Positions 44,239-52,118 of a DNA stretch of 64,000 nt are shown piece after piece. Location of the stretch: positions 1,426,001 through 1,490,000 of the forward strand of contig OZ007012.1 of NCBI GenBank assembly GCA_963931435.1, given 5' to 3'. The position numbers and the translations under genes are program-made. The DNA is from Coprousia sp963931435. GTDB lineage: Bacteria; Actinomycetota; Coriobacteriia; Coriobacteriales; Coriobacteriaceae. The notes under the pieces are model-generated. The model saw only the letters and a list, made by a program, of their open reading frames with translations, made no database searches and was not told the DNA's origin. Each line of letters starts with the position of its first letter. The first letter of the stretch is position 1.

Positions 44239-45549
44239 TCAGGCGGGAAGGTCGATGGTGAAGACGGTGCGGCCCGAGGCGCTCTGCGCCGAGATGGTGC
44301 CGCCATGCAGCTCCACGATCTCGCGGGCGATGGCGAGTCCCAGACCGGCGCCGCCGGTAGCGGTCGCGCGCGTCTCGTCCAGACGGAAGAACTTGTCGAA
44401 GATGGCCTCCAGCCGGTGGGGCGGGATAGTCGCGCCCGTGTCCGCGACGGTCACGCGCACGATGCGGCACGCGGGCGCGCCGGGCGCTGATGCCGGCGCC
44501 CCCTTGGCGGAGGGGTCCGCCACGGCAGCAGCCGATGAACCCGGCGCCACCCGCGGCGTCGCCGAGGCGCCCGGCTCCACCACCTCTGCCGCGACCTCGA
44601 TCGGCGTGCCCTCGCGGCTGTAGGCGATCGCGTTCTTGAGCACGTTGTTGAACACCCGCGCGAGCCGCCCCGGATCGGCCTCGATCGCGAGCTCGGGCGC
44701 CTCGCCGCCCGGCTCCACCCGCTGTCCGCGCACGGTGAGCTCGACCTCGTTTCCATGCGCCGCGAGCTGCGGGTAGAACTCGTCGACCATCTGGACCAGC
44801 ATGAACCCCAGGTCGACCCGCTCCACCTCGAGCTCGATATGCGAGAGACTGTAGCGCGTGATGTCGAAGAACTCGTTGATGAGCCGCTCCAGGCGCCTAG
44901 CCTTGTCGAGCGTGATGCCCACGTAGCGGCAGCGCTGCTCGCGCGGCATCTCGGGAATCTCGTCGAGCAGCGCCAGGTAGCCGATCACCGAGGTGAGCGG
45001 CGTCTTGAGGTCGTGGGCAAGATAGGTGATGAGGTCGCTGCGACGGCGCGCCTCGTCGGCCAGGCGCCGCGCCTGGTCCTCGGAGGCGCGCTTCGCGTCC
45101 GAGGCGACGAGCGCCAGCTCCTCCCAACCCGCCGGGAACGCCTCGGCGGCATCGAGGTCGTGCGCCATATAGGTCTGAACCAGCCGCGCCGCCTCGGCCC
45201 GTGTCGTTCGCTCCGTGTGGCGCGCGGCGATGAGCACCGAGGCGATGACGGCGACCACCAGCACGATGATGATGCAGATGCCCAGCTCCAGGAAGAAGAA
45301 CTTGATACCGGAGACATCCAGCACGAGCTCGGGCCACAGCCCCATCTCGTCGAGGTTGTTGATGTTCAGGAACTGCGGGGTCACCCAGTCGATGAACGAG
45401 CCGTTCCACGCCTCGTCCACGAAGCCGAACACCGTGTTGAACGCGCCCACCCCAATCAGGATGGCCGCGGCTCCCGCCAGAACCGCGGCGGGCGCCACGC
45501 CGATCCGCTCGCGCAGCGTCCGCCACCAACCCAGATTCCTATCGCTCAA
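44239..45549 (-). CDS. Two-component sensor histidine kinase, VanS-like
   Basis: 436 residues. Two membrane spans (about 17-39 and 85-110, IGICIIIVLVVAVIASVLIA-type) enclose a short external loop of roughly 45 residues, too small for a ligand domain of its own. H-box LITYLAHDLKTPLTSVIGYL, N-box RVFNNVLKNAIAYS, G boxes VTVADTGATIPP and GGAGLGLAIAREIVELHGG. An Ala/Pro-rich insert of about 35 residues lies between the N and G1 boxes. Start TTG at 45549 overlaps the response-regulator stop by 11 nt; the in-frame sequence further upstream is regulator code. Like VanS, it should sense envelope stress or antibiotics. Confidence 0.88.
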   Translation of the reverse strand: MSDRNLGWWRTLRERIGVAPAAVLAGAAAILIGVGAFNTVFGFVDEAWNGSFIDWVTPQFLNINNLDEMGLWPELVLDVSGIKFFFLELGICIIIVLVVAVIASVLIAARHTERTTRAEAARLVQTYMAHDLDAAEAFPAGWEELALVASDAKRASEDQARRLADEARRRSDLITYLAHDLKTPLTSVIGYLALLDEIPEMPREQRCRYVGITLDKARRLERLINEFFDITRYSLSHIELEVERVDLGFMLVQMVDEFYPQLAAHGNEVELTVRGQRVEPGGEAPELAIEADPGRLARVFNNVLKNAIAYSREGTPIEVAAEVVEPGASATPRVAPGSSAAAVADPSAKGAPASAPGAPACRIVRVTVADTGATIPPHRLEAIFDKFFRLDETRATATGGAGLGLAIAREIVELHGGTISAQSASGRTVFTIDLPA

Positions 45550-46270
45550 TCTTGTATCCGCACCCCCAGACGGTCTTAATATAGGTGGGGTCCTCGAACG
45601 AGTCGCCCATCTTCTCGCGCAGATGGCGAATGTGCACCGTGATGGAGCCCGAGCCCCGCGCGTAGTACTCCTCCCCGAAGATGCGCTGGTACAGCTCGCG
45701 CGCCGAGACCACCGTGCCGTTCGCCTCGAGCAGGATGCGCAGGATGGAAAACTCGGTGGGCGTGAGCGCGAGCGGGCGCTCGTTGAGCGTGCAGGCGTGC
45801 GCGGGCACGTCCATAACCAGCCCCGCGAAGACGATGACATCGCCGGCATGGCGGCCGCCCTCGGGCGCGTCCGGCGAGTCGTCCGCCGAGCCGTAGCGCT
45901 TGAACCGCCTCAGCTGCGCCTTCACGCGCGCCACGAGCTCGAGGGGCAGAAAGGGCTTGGTGACGTAGTCGTCGGCGCCGAGCGTGAGCCCGCGCACGCG
46001 GTCGACTTCCTCGCCCTTGGCCGTGAGCATGATGACGGGGAAGGTGTGATGCTCGCGGATGCGCCGGCATAGCTCGAACCCGTCCACACCGGGCATCATG
46101 ATGTCGAGGATCGCCAGATCGATCGGGGGCGCGCCGGCGTCCTCGACGCGCACGAGCGCCGCGGCGCCGTCACGGAACGTCTCGACGGCGAACCCCTCGT
46201 TCTCCAGATACAGCTTGATGAGATCGCAGATCTCGCGCTCGTCGTCCGCGACGAGGATGCGCTCGGCCAT
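45539..46270 (-). CDS. Response regulator, OmpR/VanR family
   Basis: 243 residues. Receiver: ILVADDEREICDLIKLYLEN, phosphorylated Asp in LAILDIMMPGVDGFELCRRI, Thr/Lys switch in VIMLTAKGE and DDYVTKPFLPLELVARVKA. The C-terminal winged helix has LALTPTEFSILRILLEANG and TVHIRHLREKMGDS ... IKTVWGCGYKIE. The interdomain linker (RYGSADDSPDAPEGGRHAG) is long, with an acidic Ser/Asp run. Start at 46270 after GGGGAGG rather than at the ATG 46285. Drives the overlapping kinase gene and possibly the C39-like peptidase. Confidence 0.93.
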   Translation of the reverse strand: MAERILVADDEREICDLIKLYLENEGFAVETFRDGAAALVRVEDAGAPPIDLAILDIMMPGVDGFELCRRIREHHTFPVIMLTAKGEEVDRVRGLTLGADDYVTKPFLPLELVARVKAQLRRFKRYGSADDSPDAPEGGRHAGDVIVFAGLVMDVPAHACTLNERPLALTPTEFSILRILLEANGTVVSARELYQRIFGEEYYARGSGSITVHIRHLREKMGDSFEDPTYIKTVWGCGYKIER

Positions 46271-46454
46271 GGCCCTCCCCTTCATCGTCCAGCACGCGCA
46301 CCAGCCTAGCGCAAGCCCCGCGCCAAGAGGTGAAGGGAAGATTAAGAAACGCCGCCCGGCTGGGGCAGCGCGGCGTGAACCGCGGCCGCCGACGTGCTAA
46401 AGTGTTGCGTTTGCAAACCGGATCCACCCTTCAGAGCGACAAGGAGGCAGCGCT

Positions 46455-47633
46455 ATGACCGAATGGCTGGTCCGCCGCTTCGTGAAGAACGCCGACGACA
46501 CGAGAAACGCCGCGGTGCGCAGCGCCTACGGGCAGTTCGCGGGCATCGTGGGCATCGCGTGCAACATCGCGCTATGCGCCGCGAAGGCCCTCGTGGGCTT
46601 GGCGTCGGGCTCCATCTCCATCGTCGCCGACGCCGTCAACAACCTCTCGGACGCGTCCTCCAACATCATCAGCCTGCTGGGCTTCAAGCTCGCCAGCAAA
46701 CCGGCTGACCCCGGCCACCCCTACGGTCACGGGCGCTTCGAGTACCTCTCGGGTCTGGTCGTGGCGGTGGTGGTGCTCGCCATCGGACTGGAGCTCGTCA
46801 AGACCTCGGTCGAGAAGATCATCTCCCCCACCCCGGTCGAGTTCTCGGCCGCCCTCGTCATCGTGCTCGCCCTCTCCATCGCCGTGAAACTATGGATGGC
46901 GGCATTCAACCGCACCATCGGGCGGCACATCGATTCGGAGACCCTGCTCGCCACCGCCGTGGACTCGCGCAACGACGTGATCTCCACGGGCGCGGTGCTC
47001 GTCTCTTCGGTGGTCGCGCATCTGACCGGGCTCAACCTGGACGGCATCGTGGGCGCGGCCGTGGGCGCCTTCATCCTCTGGAGCGGCGCGGGGCTCGTGC
47101 GCGACACGGTGAACCCGCTTTTGGGCCAGGCGCCCTCGCCCGAGCTCGTGGAGCACATCCGCTCCAAGATCATGAGCTATCCCGGGGTGCTCGGCACCCA
47201 CGACCTCATGGTGCACGACTACGGCCCGGGCCGCCAGTTCGCGAGCGCGCACGTCGAGATGGCCGCCGAGGCCGATCCGATGGAGAGCCACGACCTCATC
47301 GACAACATCGAGCAGGACTTCAAGACCGAGGACCACATGATCGTGACGCTCCACTACGACCCCATCGTCACCGACGACCCCGAGGTCGCGGACATGCGCA
47401 ACTGGATCAACCAGGCCGTCAAGATCATCGACCCGCGCATCTCGATCCACGACCTGCGCACCGTGCCCGGCCCTACGCACACCAACGTGATCTTCGACTG
47501 CGTGCGCCCCGCCGACCTCGAGTTCGACGAGGAGGCGCTCGCCCGCCGCGTCGATCAGATCGTGCGCGACCATTACCCAGCGACGCGCTGCGTCATCACC
47601 GTGGACGAGAGCTACGTGAGCTCCGCGCAGTAA
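46455..47633 (+). CDS. Cation diffusion facilitator (CDF) transporter
   Basis: 392 residues, six membrane spans with a C-terminal cytoplasmic domain. Metal site in span 2: SIVADAVNNLSDASSNIIS; HPYGHGRFEYLSGL in the loop; DSRNDVISTGAVLVSS in span 5. Exports Mn, Zn or Fe divalent ions against protons; the DAVNN/DSRND pattern is frequent in MntE-like/zinc-type proteins of Gram-positives, but the ion is not determinable. The C-terminal ~110 residues after 290 extend beyond the usual length. AAGGAGG lies 8 nt before the ATG. A strong terminator follows. Confidence 0.92.
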   Translation: MTEWLVRRFVKNADDTRNAAVRSAYGQFAGIVGIACNIALCAAKALVGLASGSISIVADAVNNLSDASSNIISLLGFKLASKPADPGHPYGHGRFEYLSGLVVAVVVLAIGLELVKTSVEKIISPTPVEFSAALVIVLALSIAVKLWMAAFNRTIGRHIDSETLLATAVDSRNDVISTGAVLVSSVVAHLTGLNLDGIVGAAVGAFILWSGAGLVRDTVNPLLGQAPSPELVEHIRSKIMSYPGVLGTHDLMVHDYGPGRQFASAHVEMAAEADPMESHDLIDNIEQDFKTEDHMIVTLHYDPIVTDDPEVADMRNWINQAVKIIDPRISIHDLRTVPGPTHTNVIFDCVRPADLEFDEEALARRVDQIVRDHYPATRCVITVDESYVSSAQ

Positions 47634-47686
47634 CGTGCGGAGCCGGAACATCTCTCAACCCTTTTTTACGCACCAATGAAACGCAG

Positions 47687-47718
47687 AAAGGCGCCCCGGC
47701 AAACACCGGGGCGCCTTT
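47687..47718. terminator. Strong bidirectional terminator
   Basis: AAAGGCGCCCCGG (47687-47699), a CAAACA loop, CCGGGGCGCCTTT (47706-47718): a 13-bp perfect stem with A-run and T-run on either side. It lies between the convergent CDF transporter and reverse rubrerythrin genes. Confidence 0.95.
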
Positions 47719-47788
47719 CTAAGAACCGGCACCGAGAAAACCGGAGCCAGCACGCCTACGATAACGACCGCGCGTGCGGTGCGGCGAC

Positions 47789-48349
47789 TTAGCCGAAGTA
47801 ACGGTCGAGCAGGCCCTTGAAGGCGCGGCCGTGACGGGCCTCGTCGCGGGCCATCTCGTGCACGGTGTCATGGATGGCGTCGAGGCCGGCAGCCTTGGCG
47901 CGCTTGGCGAGGTCGGTCTTGCCGGCGGTGGCGCCGTTCTCGGCCTCGACGCGCATCTCGAGGTTCTTCTTGGTGGAGTCGGTCACGACCTCGCCGAGGA
48001 GCTCAGCGAACTTGGCGGCGTGCTCGGCCTCCTCGTGAGCGGCCTTCTCCCAGTACAGGCCGATCTCGGGATAGCCCTCGCGGAAGGCGACGCGGCTCAT
48101 GGCCAGGTACATGCCGACCTCGGAGCACTCGCCCTCGAAGTTGGCACGCAGGTCGCAGATGATGTCCTCGGGGACCTCGGGGAGCTTGCCGACGCCCACG
48201 ACGTGCTCGGCGGCCCAGGTCATCTCGGTGTCGGACTGCTTGATGAAGCGGTCACCGGAGACGCCGCACTGCGGGCACTTGAAATCGGCCGGCAGCTCCT
48301 CGCCGTCGTACTCCTCGACGTAACCGCACACAGGGCAGACGAACTTCAT
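47789..48349 (-). CDS. Reverse rubrerythrin (NADH peroxidase)
   Basis: Reduces hydrogen peroxide in anaerobes. 186 residues. The rubredoxin domain is N-terminal (KFVCPVCGYVEEYDGEELPA, KCPQCGVSGDRF), opposite to ordinary rubrerythrin. The four-helix diiron domain has ANFEGECSEVGMYLAM, EKAAHEEAEHAAKF, EAENGATAGK and MARDEARHGRAFKGLLDRY, carrying the E/ExxH iron ligands. AAGGAG precedes the ATG, flanked on both sides by a GCAAC repeat. Likely repressed by the PerR-like regulator at 36167, by analogy with clostridia. Confidence 0.95.
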   Translation of the reverse strand: MKFVCPVCGYVEEYDGEELPADFKCPQCGVSGDRFIKQSDTEMTWAAEHVVGVGKLPEVPEDIICDLRANFEGECSEVGMYLAMSRVAFREGYPEIGLYWEKAAHEEAEHAAKFAELLGEVVTDSTKKNLEMRVEAENGATAGKTDLAKRAKAAGLDAIHDTVHEMARDEARHGRAFKGLLDRYFG

Positions 48350-48407
48350 GTTGCACTCCTTTTTGTTGCAGGAACAGGCGATGCGCCCGGGCCGCAAGGG
48401 ACCCTTC

Positions 48408-49127
48408 TTAGGACGCTGTCTCAGTATAGCATACCGAGCCGCCGTCGGAGGCGGCGTCCCCGGGATCGAAACCGTACTTCTCCATCTGACGCACCACCAG
48501 GCGCTGGCGCTCCCAGGCGGCCTCGAGATCCATGGAGAGGATGCTCGGCGCGTTGGGGATGCCCGCCATGAGCGTGCTCTCGCAGTCGCTCATGGCCCCG
48601 GGCGCGCAGCCCAGGTAGCCGGGTGAGGCCTGGCCGATGCCGGTGAAGCCGTCGCCGAAGTAGGCGGAGTTGACGTAGAGCTCCAGGATCTCGCGCTTGG
48701 AATAGCGCGCCTCGAGATCGAAGGCCACGAACACCTCGGCGACCTTGCGCTCGAAGCGCTTCTCCTGCGTGAAGAAGAGGTTCTTGGCGAGCTGCTGGGT
48801 GATGGTGCTGCCTCCCTGCTCCAGGCTCAGGGTGGAGAGGTCGTGCAGGGCGGCGCGGCCGATGGCGATCACGTCGACGCCACCGTGCTCGTAGAAGCGA
48901 TGGTCCTCGATGGCCACCACCGCGTCCAGGTACACCTGCGGCAGCTCGTCTATCGGGGTGTAGCCGTCCCGCGCGCGGAGCTCGGCGACCGCCTCCTCGA
49001 TGGATGTCACGGCCAGGGTGTCGCGGTAGAGGCTGTAGCCGTGCCAGGCGACGAGGGCGCAGGCGATGGCCGCCGCCGCGAAGAGGGGCACGAGCAACCA
49101 CTTGATGAACTGGACGAGCGACCTCAT
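48408..49127 (-). CDS. mtgA: Monofunctional peptidoglycan glycosyltransferase (GT51)
   Basis: Polymerises lipid II glycan strands. 239 residues with one N-terminal membrane anchor (WLLVPLFAAAAIACALVAWH). GT51 motifs: AIEDHRFYEHGGVD (catalytic Glu), GGSTITQQLAKNLFF, RFERKVAEVFVAF and SKREILELYVNSAYFGDGFTG. No transpeptidase domain, so monofunctional. Ends in a short acidic tail. GGGGAGG precedes the ATG. Contains the downstream rubrerythrin promoter in its 3' end. Confidence 0.93.
   Translation of the reverse strand: MRSLVQFIKWLLVPLFAAAAIACALVAWHGYSLYRDTLAVTSIEEAVAELRARDGYTPIDELPQVYLDAVVAIEDHRFYEHGGVDVIAIGRAALHDLSTLSLEQGGSTITQQLAKNLFFTQEKRFERKVAEVFVAFDLEARYSKREILELYVNSAYFGDGFTGIGQASPGYLGCAPGAMSDCESTLMAGIPNAPSILSMDLEAAWERQRLVVRQMEKYGFDPGDAASDGGSVCYTETAS
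48423..48428 (-). promoter_or_regulatory. Extended -10 promoter of reverse rubrerythrin
   Basis: Minus-strand TGCTATACT: TATACT (48428-48423) with the TGN extension. It lies inside the last codons of the transglycosylase gene, about 75 bp before the rubrerythrin start. No -35 at 17 bp, which the extended -10 could compensate. Confidence 0.6.
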
Positions 49128-49240
49128 GCGCGCCTCCCCTCCGGGCCCGCCGCATCACCTCTTAAGTATGGCGCACCCCGCGCCCGCACGGAACCCGCAA
49201 AACCGCCGGGCAGGTGACAGTTTTGCAAGGGGCGCGGCCC

Positions 49241-51247
49241 TCACGCCGAGGTGGAGAAGAACGCCGCGTCGGCCGGGCGCCACGGGCGCATCCGGGCGGG
49301 GTCGACCGCGACGTGCGCGCGCTCCGGAACCTCGTCCCAGGGCACGGGATATCCCGCCCCGTGCGCGCAGAACACCGAGTCGGGCGTGTGGGGCAGGTCC
49401 GCCTCGGGACGGTAGGCGGCGCGCGCGACGACCTCCTCCGCGTCGTGGCAGGGGCGGTAGCCCCCGAACGCCAGCGCGATGCGCCCGCGCCCCTGCGTGT
49501 ACCCGCTCACCTCGAGCGGGTAGGAGCGCATCTCGGACACGGGCGCGGCGCCCTCGATGCGCGCGCGGTCGGCGGCGATGGCCGGCGTGTCGAACTCCGC
49601 CCCCATGCGCTGCAGATCGGCCAGCGCCCGGCCCACCCGCTCGGCGGGCACCTGGAGGGAGAACCGGTACCAGGGCTCCAGCAGAAGGCAGGCCCCGGCC
49701 GCGCGCGCCCGCATGAGGCCCTGGCGGATGGCGCGGTAGGTCGCCTGCCGGAAGTCGCCGCCCTCGGTGTGCTTGGCGTGCGCCCGCCCGGCGAGGAGCG
49801 AGATGCGCACGTCGTCCAGGGGCGCGCCGATGAGCACGCCGCGATGGCGGCGCTCCAGCACGTGCGTGAGGACGAGCCGCTGCCAGTTGCGGTCCAGATC
49901 GTCCTCGGAGCAGCGCGTGCCCGCCGTGACGCCCGAGCCGCGCGGCGCGGGCTCGAGGCCCACGTGCACCTCGGCGTAGTGGCGCAGCGGCTCGAAGTGC
50001 CCCACGCCCTCGACGGGCGCCGTGATGGTCTCGCGGTAGAGGATGCCGCCCGGCCCGAACGCCACGGAGAGCCCGTAGCGCTCGGCGAGCAGGCGCTGGA
50101 TGACCTCGCACTGCACCGCGCCCATGAGGTGCACGCGCAGCTCTTGGAGCTCCTCCTCCCAGGAGGCGCCCAGCAGCGGGTCCTCGTCGGCGAGCTCGCG
50201 CACGGCGCGTGCCACCGCGGCCATGTCGCAGCCCTGCGGCAGCACCTGGTAGGAGAGCACCGGCTCGAGCGCGGGCTGCGGGCCCCGGGGCTCGGCGCCG
50301 AGTGCGCTGCCGGGCACCACGTGCGAAAGGCCCGTGACCGCGCAGATGCCGCCGGCGGCGACCTCCGTCACCGTGCGGTACACGTCCGCGTCGTAGAGCC
50401 GCACCTGATCGACCTTCTCCTCCCAGGGCCGTCCGTCGCGCACGCCCGCGAGCACGCTCTTTGCGCGGAGCACCCCGCCGGTCACCTTGAGCCAGGCCAG
50501 GCGCTCCCCTCGCGCGCCACGGCTCACCTTGTACACGCGCACCGCGAACGCATCGGGCCAGGTCTTGCGCGGCGCGAGCAGGCAGAGCGCGTCGAGGAAC
50601 GCCTCCACGCCGTCGAGCTTGAGGGCCGAGCCGAAGAACACCGGCGCGACCTTGCGCTCTGCCACGAGGCGGCGGAGCGTCTCCGGGACGAGGGAGCCCG
50701 AGGCGAGGTACTCGTCGAGCGCCGCCTCGTCGGTCGCGGCGGCGTCCTCCAGCGCCGCGGCCGCGCCGGCGAGGAGCGCGGCGCCGTCCATGCAGGAGCC
50801 GGAGAGCCGCCCGCGCAGCTCGGCAAGGAGCGCCCGGGCGTCGGCGCCGGCGAGATCCATCTTGTTGGCGAAGACGAGGACGGGCACGCCGTAGCGCTCG
50901 AGCAGCTCCCACATCGTCTCGGTGTGGCTCTGCACGCCGTCGTTGGCGCCGACGACCACGACCGCGCAGTCGAGCGCCTGCAGGGTGCGTTCGGCCTCGG
51001 CGGAGAAGTCCACGTGTCCCGGGGCGTCGATGAGCCAGAGGCGCATGCCGCCGTGCTCGAAGACGGCCTCGTGGGAGAAGATGGTGATGCCGCGCTCGCG
51101 CTCCTGCGCGCTCGTATCCAGATGGGCGTCTCCGTGGTCGACGCGCCCCTGGCGCCGGATGGCCCCCGCGCAGAACAGGAGCGCCTCGGCAAGCGTGGTC
51201 TTGCCCGCATCGACGTGCGCGAGCAGCCCTGCGACCGCCTGATCCAC
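49241..51247 (-). CDS. EF-G/TetM-like translational GTPase
   Basis: 668 residues, TetM-class domain order. G1 GLLAHVDAGKTTLAEALL, G2 region DTSAQERERGITI, G3 DAPGHVDFSAEAERTL, G4 VFANKMDL, G5 FFGSALKLDG. Domain II has KVSRGARGERLAWLKVTGGVL; domain IV includes GVTAGTRCSEDDL and IGAPLDDVRISLLAGRAHAKHTEGGDFRQATYRAIRQGL, very like TetM/TetO. The C-terminal tip region after 600 is longer. No transposon or TetM leader sequences surround it, so it is more likely a chromosomal translation-factor relative than mobile tetracycline resistance; activity on tetracycline is not predictable. GTG start at 51247 is preceded by GGAAGGGGG. Confidence 0.85.
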   Translation of the reverse strand: MDQAVAGLLAHVDAGKTTLAEALLFCAGAIRRQGRVDHGDAHLDTSAQERERGITIFSHEAVFEHGGMRLWLIDAPGHVDFSAEAERTLQALDCAVVVVGANDGVQSHTETMWELLERYGVPVLVFANKMDLAGADARALLAELRGRLSGSCMDGAALLAGAAAALEDAAATDEAALDEYLASGSLVPETLRRLVAERKVAPVFFGSALKLDGVEAFLDALCLLAPRKTWPDAFAVRVYKVSRGARGERLAWLKVTGGVLRAKSVLAGVRDGRPWEEKVDQVRLYDADVYRTVTEVAAGGICAVTGLSHVVPGSALGAEPRGPQPALEPVLSYQVLPQGCDMAAVARAVRELADEDPLLGASWEEELQELRVHLMGAVQCEVIQRLLAERYGLSVAFGPGGILYRETITAPVEGVGHFEPLRHYAEVHVGLEPAPRGSGVTAGTRCSEDDLDRNWQRLVLTHVLERRHRGVLIGAPLDDVRISLLAGRAHAKHTEGGDFRQATYRAIRQGLMRARAAGACLLLEPWYRFSLQVPAERVGRALADLQRMGAEFDTPAIAADRARIEGAAPVSEMRSYPLEVSGYTQGRGRIALAFGGYRPCHDAEEVVARAAYRPEADLPHTPDSVFCAHGAGYPVPWDEVPERAHVAVDPARMRPWRPADAAFFSTSA

Positions 51248-51419
51248 CCGCCGCCCCCTTCCTCGTCCGCGTATACGAGCATTGTATAGGATGCGCACGG
51301 GTGCGCGCGCTACCGTCGGCCGAGCCGGGCGAGCCTTTCGCGCGGAGAGACGCCGGCGAAACGGGGCGCGCGGGTATAACAAGCTGCGACCTGTTGTCTC
51401 CGGAAAGGAAGGGACGACC

Positions 51420-51893
51420 ATGCTGTACAAGAAGGTCCTGGTTCCCTACGACGAGTCGGAGCACGCCCTGAGCGCGGTGCACACGGCCTTCGACCTGGTG
51501 GGAGATGACCCCGAGGCCGAGGTCCACATCATGAGCGCGGTGACCATCTCGGCCGTGCCCAACCCGCTGTTCGCGAGCGCGGCGGCGGAGGACCCCTTCT
51601 CGGCCGCCAGCGAGATCGACTACGACGACATGATGGGCGCGATGCTCCACCGCATCCGCTCCGACATGGAGAAGATGGTCGAGGGGGCGCGCGACGACGC
51701 CCGGTGCAAGGTGGTGGTCAACGTGGTGATCGCGTCCTCCCCCGTCGAGGGCATCGCCGAGTACGTCGACAACAATGGCATCGACCTCATCGTCATGGGG
51801 AGGCGCGGGCTGGGGGCGCTGCGCGGCATGCTCGGCAGCGTGAGCTTCGGCGTGCTGCGCTCGGTGGACGTGCCCGTCCTCACCGTGAAGTAG
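51420..51893 (+). CDS. Universal stress protein (UspA family)
   Basis: 157 residues. YKKVLVPYDESEHALSAVHTA, the alternating strands of the Usp fold, and a C-terminal ATP-binding motif LIVMGRRGLGALRGMLGSVSFGVLRSVDVPVLTV (GxxGLGxxxGxxxGSVS type), so nucleotide-binding. Single-domain. GGAAGGAAGGG upstream of the ATG and a -10 TATAAC near 51375. Diverges from the TetM-like gene. Confidence 0.9.
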   Translation: MLYKKVLVPYDESEHALSAVHTAFDLVGDDPEAEVHIMSAVTISAVPNPLFASAAAEDPFSAASEIDYDDMMGAMLHRIRSDMEKMVEGARDDARCKVVVNVVIASSPVEGIAEYVDNNGIDLIVMGRRGLGALRGMLGSVSFGVLRSVDVPVLTVK

Positions 51894-51993
51894 CCCCATC
51901 GCACCGCCCGGGGACGCGCCGCGGGAGCGCCCCAGGGCGGGATGCCCTCAAGATGAGCCCGCACCGACCGCGCCGGCGGCACGCCGGCGCCCC

Positions 51994-52048
51994 GAGCCGC
52001 TTTTCATCCGATTCGTCCCGAGCGGGAGCCGCGGATAAAAAGCGGCTC
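51994..52048 (+). terminator. Hairpin downstream of the universal stress protein gene
   Basis: GAGCCGCTTTT (51994-52004) and AAAAGCGGCTC (52038-52048) form 11 exact pairs around a 33-nt loop that itself holds CGAGCGGGAG. Followed by TT only, so it may be a terminator for the 51420 gene or a regulatory structure just before the next promoter. Confidence 0.5.
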
Positions 52049-52077
52049 TTCACGTGCGACGGGCACCGCGCAGGCCA

Positions 52078-52083
52078 TATAAT
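52078..52083 (+). promoter_or_regulatory. -10 promoter element of the amylosucrase-like gene
   Basis: Perfect TATAAT followed by GGAG, 36 bp before the start codon. No recognisable -35 at 16-18 bp. Confidence 0.6.
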
Positions 52084-52118
52084 GGAGATAGCTGTGTAGG
52101 TACCTTGGAAGGAGACCC

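Noticed and set aside
49241..51247. Mobile tetracycline-resistance gene
   Set aside because: No transposon genes, leader peptide or composition change nearby, and sequence features point to a chromosomal TetM/EF-G relative.
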